Below are positions 1-8,217 of a DNA stretch of 64,000 bases, piece by piece. The stretch lies in assembly GCA_963762615.1 (NCBI GenBank), contig CAVXLG010000020.1:310001-374000 (forward strand), in the 5' to 3' direction. This stretch comes from PALSA-505 sp963762615 (GTDB taxonomy: Bacteria > Actinomycetota > Actinomycetes > Streptosporangiales > Streptosporangiaceae). Positions within the stretch are counted from its first letter, which is position 1, and every line of letters begins with the position of its first letter. The translations under genes and the position numbers were made by a program. The notes beneath the pieces were generated by a model that was given only the letters and a program-made list of their open reading frames with translations, was not told the DNA's origin and did no database searches.

Positions 1-157
1 GGCGACCGCGGTGGTCGCGGTCACCGCGTGGACCATGGGCCGCCGGGGCTGGGTGCGCTGGGGGCGGGCTGGTTCGGTGGCGGGTCGCCCCGCGGTGGTG
101 GCTGGTGGCCGTCCGGCGATCGGCTTCCTCGCCCCCGGGCTGGTCACGATGGGTGAG
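1..157. other. Window edge, no gene assigned
   Basis: This short edge segment holds no frame I can identify. Forward frames are open but of biased composition and end by about position 200. It could be the truncated 3' end of a membrane protein, but the similarity is too weak to call. Confidence 0.3.
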
Positions 158-1757
158 TCATCTCGCCCAGGTTGCCGGGGTGCCTCGGTTGGCGGATAAG
201 AAGACTGCGGGGCCGGTTTCCGGTTTTCCGGCTTTGACGAGGGAGAGCCAGGCGGTGAGCTGGCTAGATTCAGCGATATGGCAGCGGAGACCGATATAGC
301 CGTCGGGGCGGACGGTCATCAGGCCGCGGCCGGGCGCGCTGGTGAGGCGGTGGACGTGGACTAGCGGGCCGGGCGGCAGGGTGCCGGGCCGGTCCGCGTC
401 GCGGTCGAGCAGCACGTGCACGCCGGGCCGGGCGAGCAGTTCGTGCAGCCGGATAGGGCGCCCGGCGGACCTGACAGTTTTGTCGGGCAGCCGGTCCCCG
501 GCCCGGAGGCCGCCGAACGGCCGCGGTGTTCCCTCTACCGACAGGGGGCTGTCGCGGTAGCTCACCCGCAGCTGCGACAGCAGCCGGATCCCCTCGGCGA
601 CCAGGCGGCGACGGCGCACGAGCGCGGGCGCGGCGAGCGGCGCCAGCTTGCTGCGTGCCAGCGACGGAAGGGGACCGGTTGAGGCCTCGCCCCAGAACAC
701 CAGGTGCGTCATGGCGAGGACCTGGCGCGCCACGGGCCGGCGCTCACGGTTGTAGGAGCCGAGCAGGACCGCAGGGTCGTCTGGTTGCGATGCCGCGAAC
801 GCGAGCTTCCAGCCGAGGTTTGCGCGCGTCTTGGATGGCAGCGTTCATCCCCTGGCCGGTGGCCGGGGAGTAGGCGTGGGCGGCGTCTCCGGCCAGATAC
901 AGCCGTCCGCGGCGGAACCGTTCGGCGATGCGGTGCTGCACCCTGACCCGCGCGGACCACGCGAGGCCGGTGATCTGCGCGCCGAGGCCCGCTTGGTCCA
1001 GGAGCGCCTGAAGCTCGGCGACCGGGACGGGGGGGCCGAGCTGGCCGAACGGCAGCGGACCGGGGCTGGCAGGCCGGGTCGTCAGCAGCCGCCATGTGGC
1101 GTGCTCGCCGAGGGGGAACAGGAACACCAGTCCCTGCCCGCCGGCCACGACATGGGCAGTGCTGTCGGCGAGATCAGCATCGAGTTCTGCGTCGGCGAGC
1201 ACGACCTCGACGGGGTATGCCCGGCCGGGCCATCCGATGCCGGCCTGGGCCCGCACGATGCTGGCCGGGCCATCGCAGCCGGCGACGAAACCGAAGAGGG
1301 TTTCTTCCACTTCGGCCTGCGACCGCAAGACCACCCGCACACCGCCTGGGCCATCACGCACCTGGACCAGTTCGGTGCCACGCTCCACCTCGACCCCGCG
1401 GTCGGCCAGTGCCCGCGCGAGCACTGTTTCGACGTCCGTCTGCCGGATCAGCGTCAGGTGCGGGAAGGCGGTGTCGGGAAGCGCAAGATCGGCGAGCCGG
1501 ATGCAGACAACGCGGCCGCCCAGGTGCAGGTCCGCCGCAGGCGCGGTGTCTGCCCGGGCCAGGAGCCCGGACGTCACTGCGAGCGGGCGCAGCACCTCCA
1601 GCGTACGGGCGTGCAAGATCAAGGCGCGCGACGGCCGGAACGCCTCGGACCGCCGGTCGATGACCCGGACAGCGGCGCCATGGTCATGCGCCTGCAAGGC
1701 AAGAGCCAGCCCGGCCGGGCCCGCGCCGGCCACCAGGATGCCAGCCGGCTGCGTCAT
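158..1757 (-). pseudogene. FAD-dependent aromatic monooxygenase (PheA/TfdB type), frameshifted
   Basis: This encodes a flavoprotein monooxygenase that would hydroxylate an aromatic or polyketide-like substrate using NAD(P)H and O2. The N-terminal dinucleotide-binding motif GAGPAGLALA is at about residues 9-18, and the second FAD motif GRLYLAGDAAHAYSPATGQG lies in the C-terminal third. Just after MNAAIQDA the frame breaks. Removing one base from the ttt run at 819-821 restores the family motif (D-A-x-N-L-G-W-K-L-A), and the rest of the protein continues to 158. The start at 1757 overlaps the stop of the upstream gene as ATGA, so the two are translationally coupled. A single-base homopolymer insertion could be a sequencing error; if so, the gene is intact at about 530 residues. 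Confidence 0.75.
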
Positions 1758-2389
1758 GAGACGGCAACCAGGCGCCACCACGCCGTATCTGCCGGTCCTG
1801 TGCCGGACACCACCTGCGGCCGTCCCAGCAGCTCGTCGCGGCGCAGCCCTGGCAGCACGATGTAGTGGATCGAGCCAGGCATAGACACCAGTGCGAGCAC
1901 CCGCCACAGAGCCCGCGCATACGCCTCGGCACGGTCAGGGCCATCCCACTCATACAAGCCCCGGTAACGGTCCTGCTCGTCGTCGGCCAGCCACAGTTTG
2001 GACACCAGGCCCGGGAAGCCGGCGAACAGAGGCGTGTTGAGCATGCTCTCCCAGCGGAAAACGGCGTGCCCGCGGCCGCGGACGGCCCGTAGCCGGAACT
2101 CGACCGCCAGCACGCACGGATTTTGGGTGGCTCCCCGGTCGATTACCGTTTCCCGGTACACCCGGGCTGATGTTCCATCGGCGAACCGCAGGCGCATCCC
2201 CACATGCCCGGCAGGCAAATGTATCCGGCGCTGCCAAAGGAGCCGGACGGTGCTCACGGCACAGCGGATCAGCGCCCTCAGCGCCGCCCGGTATGCGAGC
2301 GGGGGCTGCCCGGTCATGGCACTCCGGCCCGGATCCTCGGGCATGCCCGGCAGTGTGGCCCGCGGTTCTCTTGAGGTCAGCTCGCGCAT
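1754..2389 (-). CDS. Hypothetical protein coupled to the FAD monooxygenase
   Basis: The 211-residue protein is not a family I can name. It has no clear signal peptide or membrane helix and is rich in aromatic and charged residues (for example MLNTPLFAGFPGLVSKLWL). I chose the start at 2389 because GAAGGGAG lies 9 bases upstream; an internal Met at 2317 has a poorer ribosome site. Its stop overlaps the monooxygenase start as ATGA, which suggests a shared substrate or complex. A DosR-like box at 2467-2480 lies about 80 bases upstream, so the pair may belong to the dormancy regulon. Function unknown. Confidence 0.6.
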   Translation of the reverse strand: MRELTSREPRATLPGMPEDPGRSAMTGQPPLAYRAALRALIRCAVSTVRLLWQRRIHLPAGHVGMRLRFADGTSARVYRETVIDRGATQNPCVLAVEFRLRAVRGRGHAVFRWESMLNTPLFAGFPGLVSKLWLADDEQDRYRGLYEWDGPDRAEAYARALWRVLALVSMPGSIHYIVLPGLRRDELLGRPQVVSGTGPADTAWWRLVAVS

Positions 2390-2466
2390 GACGTTCACTC
2401 CCTTCGCCTCACTTTCACGATGCGCCGGCCCAGAGCGGGGCGCGAGAGTCCGAGGTCCCGCCATCT

Positions 2467-2480
2467 GCGGCCAACGTCCT
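2467..2480. promoter_or_regulatory. Candidate DosR-like box (weak)
   Basis: GCGGCCAACGTCCT matches 7 of 10 fixed positions of GGGAC-N4-GTCCC. It sits 78 bases upstream of the leftward two-gene unit starting at 2389. Confidence 0.35.
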
Positions 2481-2737
2481 TACCTGGGCTGCCACGCAGG
2501 GCAGCCAGATAGTGCACCTTCGCAGCCCTGTCATTTATCTCCTGGACGGAGGCTTCCGACAGCGAGAGCATGCCTTTTCTGGATACGGGCTTTCTCGCTG
2601 GCTCCCGCCGGAAAGGGCAGCAGGCTGATCAGCCGGAACCCGATCGCCGGGCCTTCCAGCAGAATCTGAGAGCGCCGCAGCTACCCCTTCGGCGCTGCTG
2701 GCACTGGGATCTGCGGGTCACCGGGCGGGCACACGCC

Positions 2738-2751
2738 GGGCCGAACGTCCC
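2738..2751. promoter_or_regulatory. DosR-like box upstream of CBS-BON gene
   Basis: GGGCCGAACGTCCC matches 9 of 10 fixed positions of the palindrome. It lies 105 bases upstream of the ATG at 2856. Confidence 0.6.
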
Positions 2752-2855
2752 GGTATCTCGGCACCTCCGTCCCTACCCGCTCACGCCGGGCCGAGGTGCA
2801 ATGAAATCGGGTACTAGCAGCAGCGGTACCCAGGCCGATCATGAGGAGGCGCGCG

Positions 2856-3734
2856 ATGAGCCGCAAGGATGCCCGTGTTGACGGCATGCTCCGCCACCTC
2901 GGCGCCGCATACTATGACTCGCTGCACGGCCGGGCCGCGCCAGCCGATGTGTCACGGGCTGTTGACTTGGTCGCCGACCAGGTCGGCGAGAAGGCCCTCA
3001 AGCATCGGGCGGCCGCCAGGCCCGCGGCCGCCGGGCGCCACGGTTCCGGGCCCAGGCGACAGCACCACGGACGGTGGCACAGCCGGGTGCGAGACGTCAT
3101 GACGACGTCGGTGGTGACCGTGGACCGGGTAACCCCGTATAAGGAGATCGCCCAGCTGCTGGCCGGGCACCAGATCAGCGGCATGCCGGTGCTGACCATG
3201 GGGCGGCACGTGGCCGGGGTCGTCTCCGAGGGCGACCTGCTCGCGGCGCGGGACCGCAACCCGGTGCCCAGCCGCAGGCGGCCGGCCTGGCTAGGCGGCC
3301 GGAAGCAGCCCCGGGCCCGGACCGCCGGAGAGCTGATGACCTCTCCCGCGGTGACGATCCACCCGGACGCGACGATCGCGGCCGCGGCGCGGCTGATGAA
3401 CACCCGCCACGTGCGGAGCCTGCCGGTCGTCGACCCCGATGGCAAGCTGATCGGCATAGTCAGCCGCCGCGACCTGCTGAGCGTCTTCCTGCGCCCGGAC
3501 GCCGCCATCGCCCGCCAGGTCGGCGAGATCCTTACCGAACTGGTGCCCGGGGGCCCAGCCGGCGTCAAGGTCCGCGTTCACAACGGTGTGGTGATCCTGA
3601 CCGGCCAGCCCGAGCTGGCCGCCGGGGAAGACCTGATCCCGGTCGCGGTGCAGCTGGCCTGGGACGTCAACGGCGTGGTCAACGTGATGGACAAGATCAG
3701 CACGGCCCAGCCCAGCGCCGCGCCAAGCCACTGA
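2856..3734 (+). CDS. CBS-domain pair plus BON-domain protein
   Basis: A cytoplasmic 292-residue stress protein. After an N-terminal segment of about 75 residues come two CBS domains, each opening with a V-x-D-V-M or E-L-M-T-S-P-like motif (around residues 78-140 and 155-215). The C-terminal BON-like domain (about 225-285) carries VKVRVHNGVVILTGQ. CBS pairs bind adenine nucleotides and sense energy charge; single CBS-pair proteins such as Hrp1 are DosR-regulon members in mycobacteria. The start at 2856 has AGGAGG 6 bases upstream; the ATG at 2841 lies upstream of that site and is rejected. A second protein of the same layout is encoded at 27521-28255, and a third is broken at 24480-24908. Confidence 0.85.
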   Translation: MSRKDARVDGMLRHLGAAYYDSLHGRAAPADVSRAVDLVADQVGEKALKHRAAARPAAAGRHGSGPRRQHHGRWHSRVRDVMTTSVVTVDRVTPYKEIAQLLAGHQISGMPVLTMGRHVAGVVSEGDLLAARDRNPVPSRRRPAWLGGRKQPRARTAGELMTSPAVTIHPDATIAAAARLMNTRHVRSLPVVDPDGKLIGIVSRRDLLSVFLRPDAAIARQVGEILTELVPGGPAGVKVRVHNGVVILTGQPELAAGEDLIPVAVQLAWDVNGVVNVMDKISTAQPSAAPSH

Positions 3735-3956
3735 CCATCTACCGCCCCGCCGCTCATCCCACCCCGCCGTGGTCGCGGTCATGCCCCCGCGCCCGGCCGG
3801 GACCACGCCACCGACCGACCCGCTGCTATGCGGCCACCATTACCGGCGTCCAGCAGTCCCCAGCGGGCTACCCGCCGATACCTCTTGCTCGGCTGTTATC
3901 AGCCCCATGCCTCGATGCGTTTCTTGAGTTCTCATAGTCTCCTGTCACATTTCTGA

Positions 3957-4193
3957 TCACGCTGTCTTCCTATTCCGTGCGGCCGCCATTGCCAGCATTA
4001 TCGTGGCAGTGTGCAGACTCTGGTGAAGCATAAGCGCCTGCTGCGGGTCGAGGTCTATTTGCAAGACCCGTGGCGGGTCAACCTCGCTCGCAATTATGCA
4101 GACATGCGGCTTCCCGTCTTCCGCGATATACCATCCGACGGATCCGATGCCACGGACGTTTGCGACCTCGTTAATTACCTGATTTATTAGCAT
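3957..4193 (-). CDS. Small protein of unknown function, likely dormancy-induced
   Basis: A 78-residue protein beginning MLINQVINEVANVRGIGSVG, with a compact alpha/beta look, no membrane helix and a basic tail. The ATG at 4193 has GGAAGG a few bases upstream, so I prefer it to a longer start at 4235. A 9/10 DosR-like palindrome at 4308-4321 lies 115 bases upstream, with a degenerate relative just beside it. I do not recognise the family. Base composition is less GC-rich than its neighbours. The genomic setting suggests a small hypoxia-response protein, but its function is not visible in the sequence. Confidence 0.6.
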   Translation of the reverse strand: MLINQVINEVANVRGIGSVGWYIAEDGKPHVCIIASEVDPPRVLQIDLDPQQALMLHQSLHTATIMLAMAAARNRKTA

Positions 4194-4307
4194 GATCCTT
4201 CCCTTCTGTTTTCGGGCATGCTCGTTAGAGCACATCTGCCTTTTAGTTCCATGTTCAGTCGATCACAGGGAGTGATCTTGCGGTAGATCCGAAGGTCGCA
4301 ATCTTGC

Positions 4308-4321
4308 GGGCCGAAGGTCCC
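4308..4321. promoter_or_regulatory. DosR-like box upstream of small gene
   Basis: GGGCCGAAGGTCCC matches 9 of 10 fixed positions. It faces the leftward small gene starting at 4193. Confidence 0.6.
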
Positions 4322-4636
4322 GGGTGCAGGTCAGAGGCTGCTCTGAAACGGCGTTGTTCGCCCAGGCAGATGTAGCAAGGCAGTTCACAAATGTACTAAG
4401 AGTCCACGACCCTCCGTCGGTATATGGTGTGCCTCTAAGCTGCTCTATCACTATCCATTCCTGAGCAGCCCTGATCGCCACTGTCGGCCTGTTCAGCATG
4501 GCCTTCACGTCGCGAATGGGGCACCCATCCCACAGGTAGGTGCTGCCGTTGCCGTCGGCCGGGCTGGTGCCGTCTGGGCAGCCTCGTATCCGCCGGACCG
4601 GTGAGAGCACTTGCAGGCGGGCATCAATTTTGCCGA

Positions 4637-4650
4637 GGGCCGAAAGTCCT
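4637..4650. promoter_or_regulatory. DosR-like box upstream of Rv1733c-type gene
   Basis: GGGCCGAAAGTCCT matches 8 of 10 fixed positions. It lies 73 bases upstream of the ATG at 4723. Confidence 0.55.
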
Positions 4651-4722
4651 GGCTGATGGGGAGTATCGGCCCTGGGCCGCGGGCGTGCCTAGGGCCGACT
4701 GTGGTGGTGGAGGCACGTCAGG

Positions 4723-5317
4723 ATGAAGCGGCGATTGGCAGTAGTTGCGGCGCGGGCCATGCGGGTGGTCCGCGGGCTGTGGCCTGACCGCAACCCACTG
4801 CGGCGCACCGTGGACCGGGTCGAGGGTGCGATCGTGGCCGGGCTGGTCGTTGCTTTCCTGGCCGGGACCCCGCTGGCCGCTGCCGCCGCCGGGCACCTGA
4901 CCGACAGCATCGGCGCCCGGATCGCCCATGCGCAGCAGGCGGCGCGGCACCACGTTCCGGCGGTGCTGCTGGCCACCGCCCCCACCTCCGGGTACCCCGG
5001 GTACCTGCCGGAGGTGCGGGCCAGGTGGACCGCCCCGGCCGGGACGCGCACCGGCGCGGTCACCGCGCTGCCCGGCCAGCGCGCAGGCAGCACGGTGATG
5101 GTGTGGGCCGATGCGGCCTCGGCTGACCGAGCCGCCGCTGACCGTTTCCCAGGTGCGCGACCAGGCGGCTATGGCCGCCATCGTGGCCGCCATGGTCGTT
5201 GGCCTGATGTTGTGGTGCGCCGGGGAGCTGGCGCACCACCTGCTGGGCCGCCGGCGGCTGGCCGCCTGGGACGCCGAATGGCAGGCCATCGGACCGCAAT
5301 GGACCACCCAGCGCTGA
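4723..5317 (+). pseudogene. Rv1733c-type membrane protein, frameshifted
   Basis: The protein follows the layout of Mycobacterium tuberculosis Rv1733c, a DosR-regulon membrane antigen. An N-terminal RNPLRR-DRVEG segment leads into a hydrophobic helix (about residues 36-58). Next comes an extracytoplasmic domain with R-A-R-W and G-x-V-x-A-L-P-G motifs, ending in VWADAAS. The frame then shifts by +1 near 5117-5125. The other frame continues with LTEPPLTVSQVRDQAAMAAI, a second hydrophobic helix, and a basic tail ending at 5317, as expected for the family. The ribosome site GGAGG lies 9 bases before the ATG. The break may be real or a one-base sequencing error. A second, truncated family member is at 29792-30016. 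Confidence 0.75.
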
Positions 5318-5438
5318 CCCCTTCCGGCCCGGGCAGATCCAGCGTGCCCCCCGCTCGGCTGCCGCCGGGCTCATCCTGAAAAAGCGGAAAGAGGAGTTGT
5401 CAGTCGCGCTGCATAGCCAACCGCTGGAGTTCCCGCAA

Positions 5439-6431
5439 CTACGGCGACCGCGCCCAGTCCGATCCCGAACCGCAACTGCTGCTGCGGCTGGGATCGACCG
5501 GGCAGCGGACGCTCAGCGTGCGACGTCGGGTCGGCGAGGTCTTGACCTGAGGACCTCCCGCTATCGCCCTGTCCTCGCTGTCGGGGACTATGGCGATGGG
5601 CCCGTGAGTGTGATCGAGCACCGCGTAAGTGGCCGGCCCAAGGCGCGAGTCCCTGCCAGTGAGGCTGCCGCGATGCCTGCCCAGCACCAGGAGATCGGCT
5701 GAGGCGGTGATCTCCGCCAGGGCCTGGCGCGGGTGGGCATGAATGACTTCCGCGCCGACCTCCACCTCCGGGTACTTCTCCTGCCAGGACTCGAGCAGCC
5801 GGGCCAGCCGGAGAAACGCCTCGGATGACAGTCGCTGCGGCTTGACGGCTGATCCTCCTGCCCCCGCCGGACGCGACCCGTACCAGGCCTGCACGGCGAG
5901 CAGGTGAGCTCCCCGGTGCGACGCCTCATCGAAAGCGAAAGCGAGCGTTGCTTCGCAGTCGTCAACATCGCGGATTCCTACCACGATCCGGTGATGGGCC
6001 GGCGCCTCGTCGCGATGGATCACGACGGTGCAGGGCGCGTGCGTGGCCGCGTACCGGGTGATCGAGCCGAAAGCCGTGGTAGCCAGGCCGCTCATGCCCC
6101 CCGAGCCGACCACGAGCATCAGCGTATTCCTGGCCGCATCCGTCAGCAGCGGAGCAGGTTCACCCACCAGCAGCGAGGTATCGATCGTCAGCCCGTGAGC
6201 CGCCGTATCGGCTCTGTCGCCCGCCTCTTGCAGGGCCTTCTCGGCGGTCTCGCACAGCCTCCCGCAGACGCAATCGGGCGGAATGAACCAGTTGATGCGC
6301 GGTTCGGTCGCGCAGACGGACACGATCCGCAGCGGGACATCGCGCAGGACGGCCTCCCGGGTCGCCCAGTCCACGGCCCGCAGCGACTGCTCGGATCCGT
6401 CGGTGCCGACGACGATGGGCTTGATGGCCAT
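5439..6431 (-). CDS. Universal stress protein, tandem UspA domains
   Basis: A 330-residue cytoplasmic protein with two UspA domains. Domain 1 opens with IVVGTDGSEQSLRAVDWA and ends with VVGSGGMSGL, T-x-F-G-S-x-x-R-Y and C-T-V-V. Domain 2 opens with RIVVGIRDVDDCEATLAFA and ends with LLVLGRHRG and I-A-I-V. The G-2x-G-9x-G-type ATP-binding pattern is present in domain 1 and altered in domain 2. Tandem USPs such as Rv1996, Rv2005c and Rv2623 are DosR-regulon members. The start at 6431 has GGAGGAGG just upstream. A basic Ser/Arg-rich tail of about 45 residues after domain 2 is unusual. A 9/10 palindrome lies 83 bases upstream. Confidence 0.88.
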   Translation of the reverse strand: MAIKPIVVGTDGSEQSLRAVDWATREAVLRDVPLRIVSVCATEPRINWFIPPDCVCGRLCETAEKALQEAGDRADTAAHGLTIDTSLLVGEPAPLLTDAARNTLMLVVGSGGMSGLATTAFGSITRYAATHAPCTVVIHRDEAPAHHRIVVGIRDVDDCEATLAFAFDEASHRGAHLLAVQAWYGSRPAGAGGSAVKPQRLSSEAFLRLARLLESWQEKYPEVEVGAEVIHAHPRQALAEITASADLLVLGRHRGSLTGRDSRLGPATYAVLDHTHGPIAIVPDSEDRAIAGGPQVKTSPTRRRTLSVRCPVDPSRSSSCGSGSDWARSP

Positions 6432-6513
6432 GGCTGCCTCCTCCCATCGGTCCTGCGATTCCAGCCTTCTCGCGGCCAGGTCTGCTGGCGAGGGGCGATG
6501 GGCACCATCCGGC

Positions 6514-6527
6514 GGGACCAACGTCCG
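6514..6527. promoter_or_regulatory. DosR-like box upstream of tandem USP
   Basis: GGGACCAACGTCCG matches 9 of 10 fixed positions. A degenerate second copy (AGGACCTACGGGGG) lies at 6565-6578, giving the two-site arrangement seen at other promoters here. Confidence 0.6.
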
Positions 6528-6717
6528 GCAACCGGCCGGCTGGCCGCTCATCCTGAGCGTGTGCAGGACCTACGGGGGTCGTATGCTCTCGGTGTCGGGC
6601 ATGTTGATCTGCAGGGGCTGACGGTGGAACAGCAGGAGGCACACCCGCTGGTGCCGCAGTTGCGCCTGGATGAGCTGCTGACCGACTCAGGGGGATCAGG
6701 CGGGCTGAGCTGGCTGG

Positions 6718-7140
6718 TCACCTGGCCTGGCGGATTCGCCGGCCGGTGATGCGGCGGGGGGTGATGCGGATGCCGTGCTGGCGTTGTCCGCCTGCCCATG
6801 GTTCGACGCCGCTGTGCCGGGTCAGGTCGTGCTCGGCCAGGGTGTCGAGGTGGTGTGCGGGGCCGTGGATGAGCACGCTCCAGCCTTCGCGGGCGGCCGG
6901 GTCGATGGCGTCGATCTCGAACGCGACGTCGTATTCGGCGGCCGGGATGCCGGTGCGCAGGTCCTCGCCGGCCGGGCTGTACTCGGCGGTGCGGAACACG
7001 ATGGATCCGTCGAGCACCTGGTAGTTGACGGGGAAGACGGTCAGGCCGTACCGGCCCGTAAAGGCGAGCCGGCCCACGCCGCCGGGTGAGATCAGCCGCA
7101 GGCACTCGTCCTCGTCGAGCTGCTCCAGTACGGGTTCCAC
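6718..7140 (-). CDS. Pyridoxamine 5'-phosphate oxidase-fold flavoprotein
   Basis: A 140-residue split-barrel protein of the PNPOx-like group, which binds FMN, F420 or heme. The sequence runs through LISPGGVGRLAFTGRYGL, VFPVNYQVLDGSIVFRTA and a core ending GWSVLIHGPAHHL, the usual order for the fold. Related small PNPOx proteins (for example Rv0080) belong to the mycobacterial DosR regulon. It is 57 bases downstream of devR on the same strand with no box between them, so it is probably cotranscribed with devR. A second family member is encoded at 51213-51716. Confidence 0.82.
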   Translation of the reverse strand: MEPVLEQLDEDECLRLISPGGVGRLAFTGRYGLTVFPVNYQVLDGSIVFRTAEYSPAGEDLRTGIPAAEYDVAFEIDAIDPAAREGWSVLIHGPAHHLDTLAEHDLTRHSGVEPWAGGQRQHGIRITPRRITGRRIRQAR

Positions 7141-7197
7141 GCTGTGCCCCTTCCGTCGGGGCCGGCCGTCTGCCGGCGTTGTTTGCTGGCCCGCGGG

Positions 7198-7890
7198 TCA
7201 GCGGTCCGGGCCGTCCTTGCCGGGGTCGGGGTCTTCGGTGAAGATCCGGGCGGCGTAGGCGGCGGCCTGCGTCCGGCGTTCCATGCCCAGCTTGGCGAAC
7301 AGTGCCGAGACGTAATTCTTTACCGTCTTCTCGGCCAGGTACATGCGCTCGCCGATCTGCCGGTTGGTCAGGCCCGCCCCGATCAGCTCCAGGATCCGCC
7401 GCTCCTGCGGGGTGAGCTCGGACAGCGGGTCAGATCGCTGGGCCTGATCGCGCATCCGGCGCATCACCCGGCTGGCCGCCTCCGGGTCCAGCATCGACTC
7501 GCCGGAGGCGACGGTGCGGACCGCGCCCACCAGATCGGTGCCGCGGATCTGCTTGAGCACGTACCCGGCCGCCCCGGCCATGATCGCGTCGAAGAGCGCC
7601 TCGTCATCCCCGAACGAGGTGAGCATCAGGCACGCGACTTGCGGCATCGACGACCGGATGTCCCGGCAGACGCTGACGCCGTCCCCGTCGGGCAGCCGGA
7701 CATCGAGCACGGCGACGTCCGGCCGCAGCGCCGGAATGCGGGCCAGCGCCGACGCGGCGGTGCCCGCTTCCCCCACCACCGTGATGTCCGGCTCGGCCTC
7801 CAGCAGCTCCTTGACCCCGCGCCGGACTATCTCGTGGTCATCGAGCAGGAACACCCCGATCGCGGGGCGGTCTCCTGCTGTCTGGTTCAT
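7198..7890 (-). CDS. devR: DevR/DosR-type hypoxia response regulator (NarL family)
   Basis: A 230-residue two-component regulator, strikingly close to mycobacterial DosR. The receiver domain (about residues 11-130) has the acidic pair D17/D18, the phosphoacceptor D63 in VLDVRLPDGDG, T91 in LTSF and K113 in GYVLK. The C-terminal LuxR/NarL helix-turn-helix (about 158-212) contains ELTPQERRILELIGAGLTN, EKTVKNYVSALFAKLGMERR and TQAA, nearly the wording of DosR's DNA-binding helices. The start at 7890 has AGGAGGG upstream. Four DosR-like boxes, one perfect, fill the divergent region to the right, consistent with autoregulation. No partner kinase (DevS/DosT) lies in the window, so the sensor must be elsewhere or the regulator is an orphan. 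Confidence 0.93.
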   Translation of the reverse strand: MNQTAGDRPAIGVFLLDDHEIVRRGVKELLEAEPDITVVGEAGTAASALARIPALRPDVAVLDVRLPDGDGVSVCRDIRSSMPQVACLMLTSFGDDEALFDAIMAGAAGYVLKQIRGTDLVGAVRTVASGESMLDPEAASRVMRRMRDQAQRSDPLSELTPQERRILELIGAGLTNRQIGERMYLAEKTVKNYVSALFAKLGMERRTQAAAYAARIFTEDPDPGKDGPDR

Positions 7891-7983
7891 CTGCGAGCAC
7901 CCTCCTGGGCATCGGGTCAGCGGGCCCGGATCAGTGCCGCGCCGCCGTCGGTCCACCTTATCGGCCGCCCGCGGGCCGGATCA

Positions 7984-7997
7984 GGGACCATGGTCCC
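7984..7997. promoter_or_regulatory. Perfect DosR-like box upstream of devR
   Basis: GGGACCATGGTCCC matches all 10 fixed positions and is fully palindromic. It lies 94 bases upstream of the devR start. Confidence 0.75.
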
Positions 7998-8065
7998 GGC
8001 CGGGATTCCCGGAGGTCCCGGCGGCCGGTCATCCTCTTCTTCCCGGCCGGGCCGCCGCCATGGAC

Positions 8066-8124
8066 GGGACCTTGGCGCCCGGCCGTCCGGACGGAAGTCC
8101 CGGAAGATCAGGGACCCGCGACCC
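8066..8124. promoter_or_regulatory. Cluster of three DosR-like boxes between devR and the membrane gene
   Basis: GGGACCTTGGCGCC (8066-8079, 8/10), CGGACGGAAGTCCC (8088-8101, 9/10) and GGGACCCGCGACCC (8111-8124, 9/10) lie within 59 bases. They are 94-152 bases upstream of the rightward gene starting at 8218, and could serve both directions. Confidence 0.6.
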
Positions 8125-8217
8125 TGCGGATATGTACCGGGCCGGCGGCAGGCTGAAGGCCGCAGACATGAATCGCCACCGGGAACAGGAACCCGGCACC
8201 AGAAACGGAGAAGTGCC

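Larger units (their letters stand above)
4194..4722. other. Long intergenic regulatory region with two DosR-like boxes
   Basis: About 530 bases separate the small leftward gene from the rightward Rv1733c-type gene. I see two good palindromes (4308-4321 and 4637-4650), plus a degenerate copy around 4286-4299 (GATCCGAAGGTCGC). A 115-codon leftward frame at 4263-4610 exists but lacks a recognisable product or ribosome site and covers one box, so I do not call it a gene. The stretch is noticeably less GC-rich than its surroundings. Confidence 0.5.

Noticed and set aside
1..157. A membrane protein C terminus at the left edge
   Set aside because: Hydrophobic words appear in two different forward frames and none is continuous.
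4263..4610. A 115-codon leftward frame
   Set aside because: It covers a DosR-like box, has no ribosome site and shows no recognisable motif; treated as intergenic.
6565..6578. AGGACCTACGGGGG as a full box
   Set aside because: Only the left half matches; mentioned as a degenerate partner site, not called alone.
7144..8217. Long rightward frame opposite devR
   Set aside because: It is the antisense shadow of a clear response-regulator gene in high-GC DNA; only the part from 8218 is a real gene.
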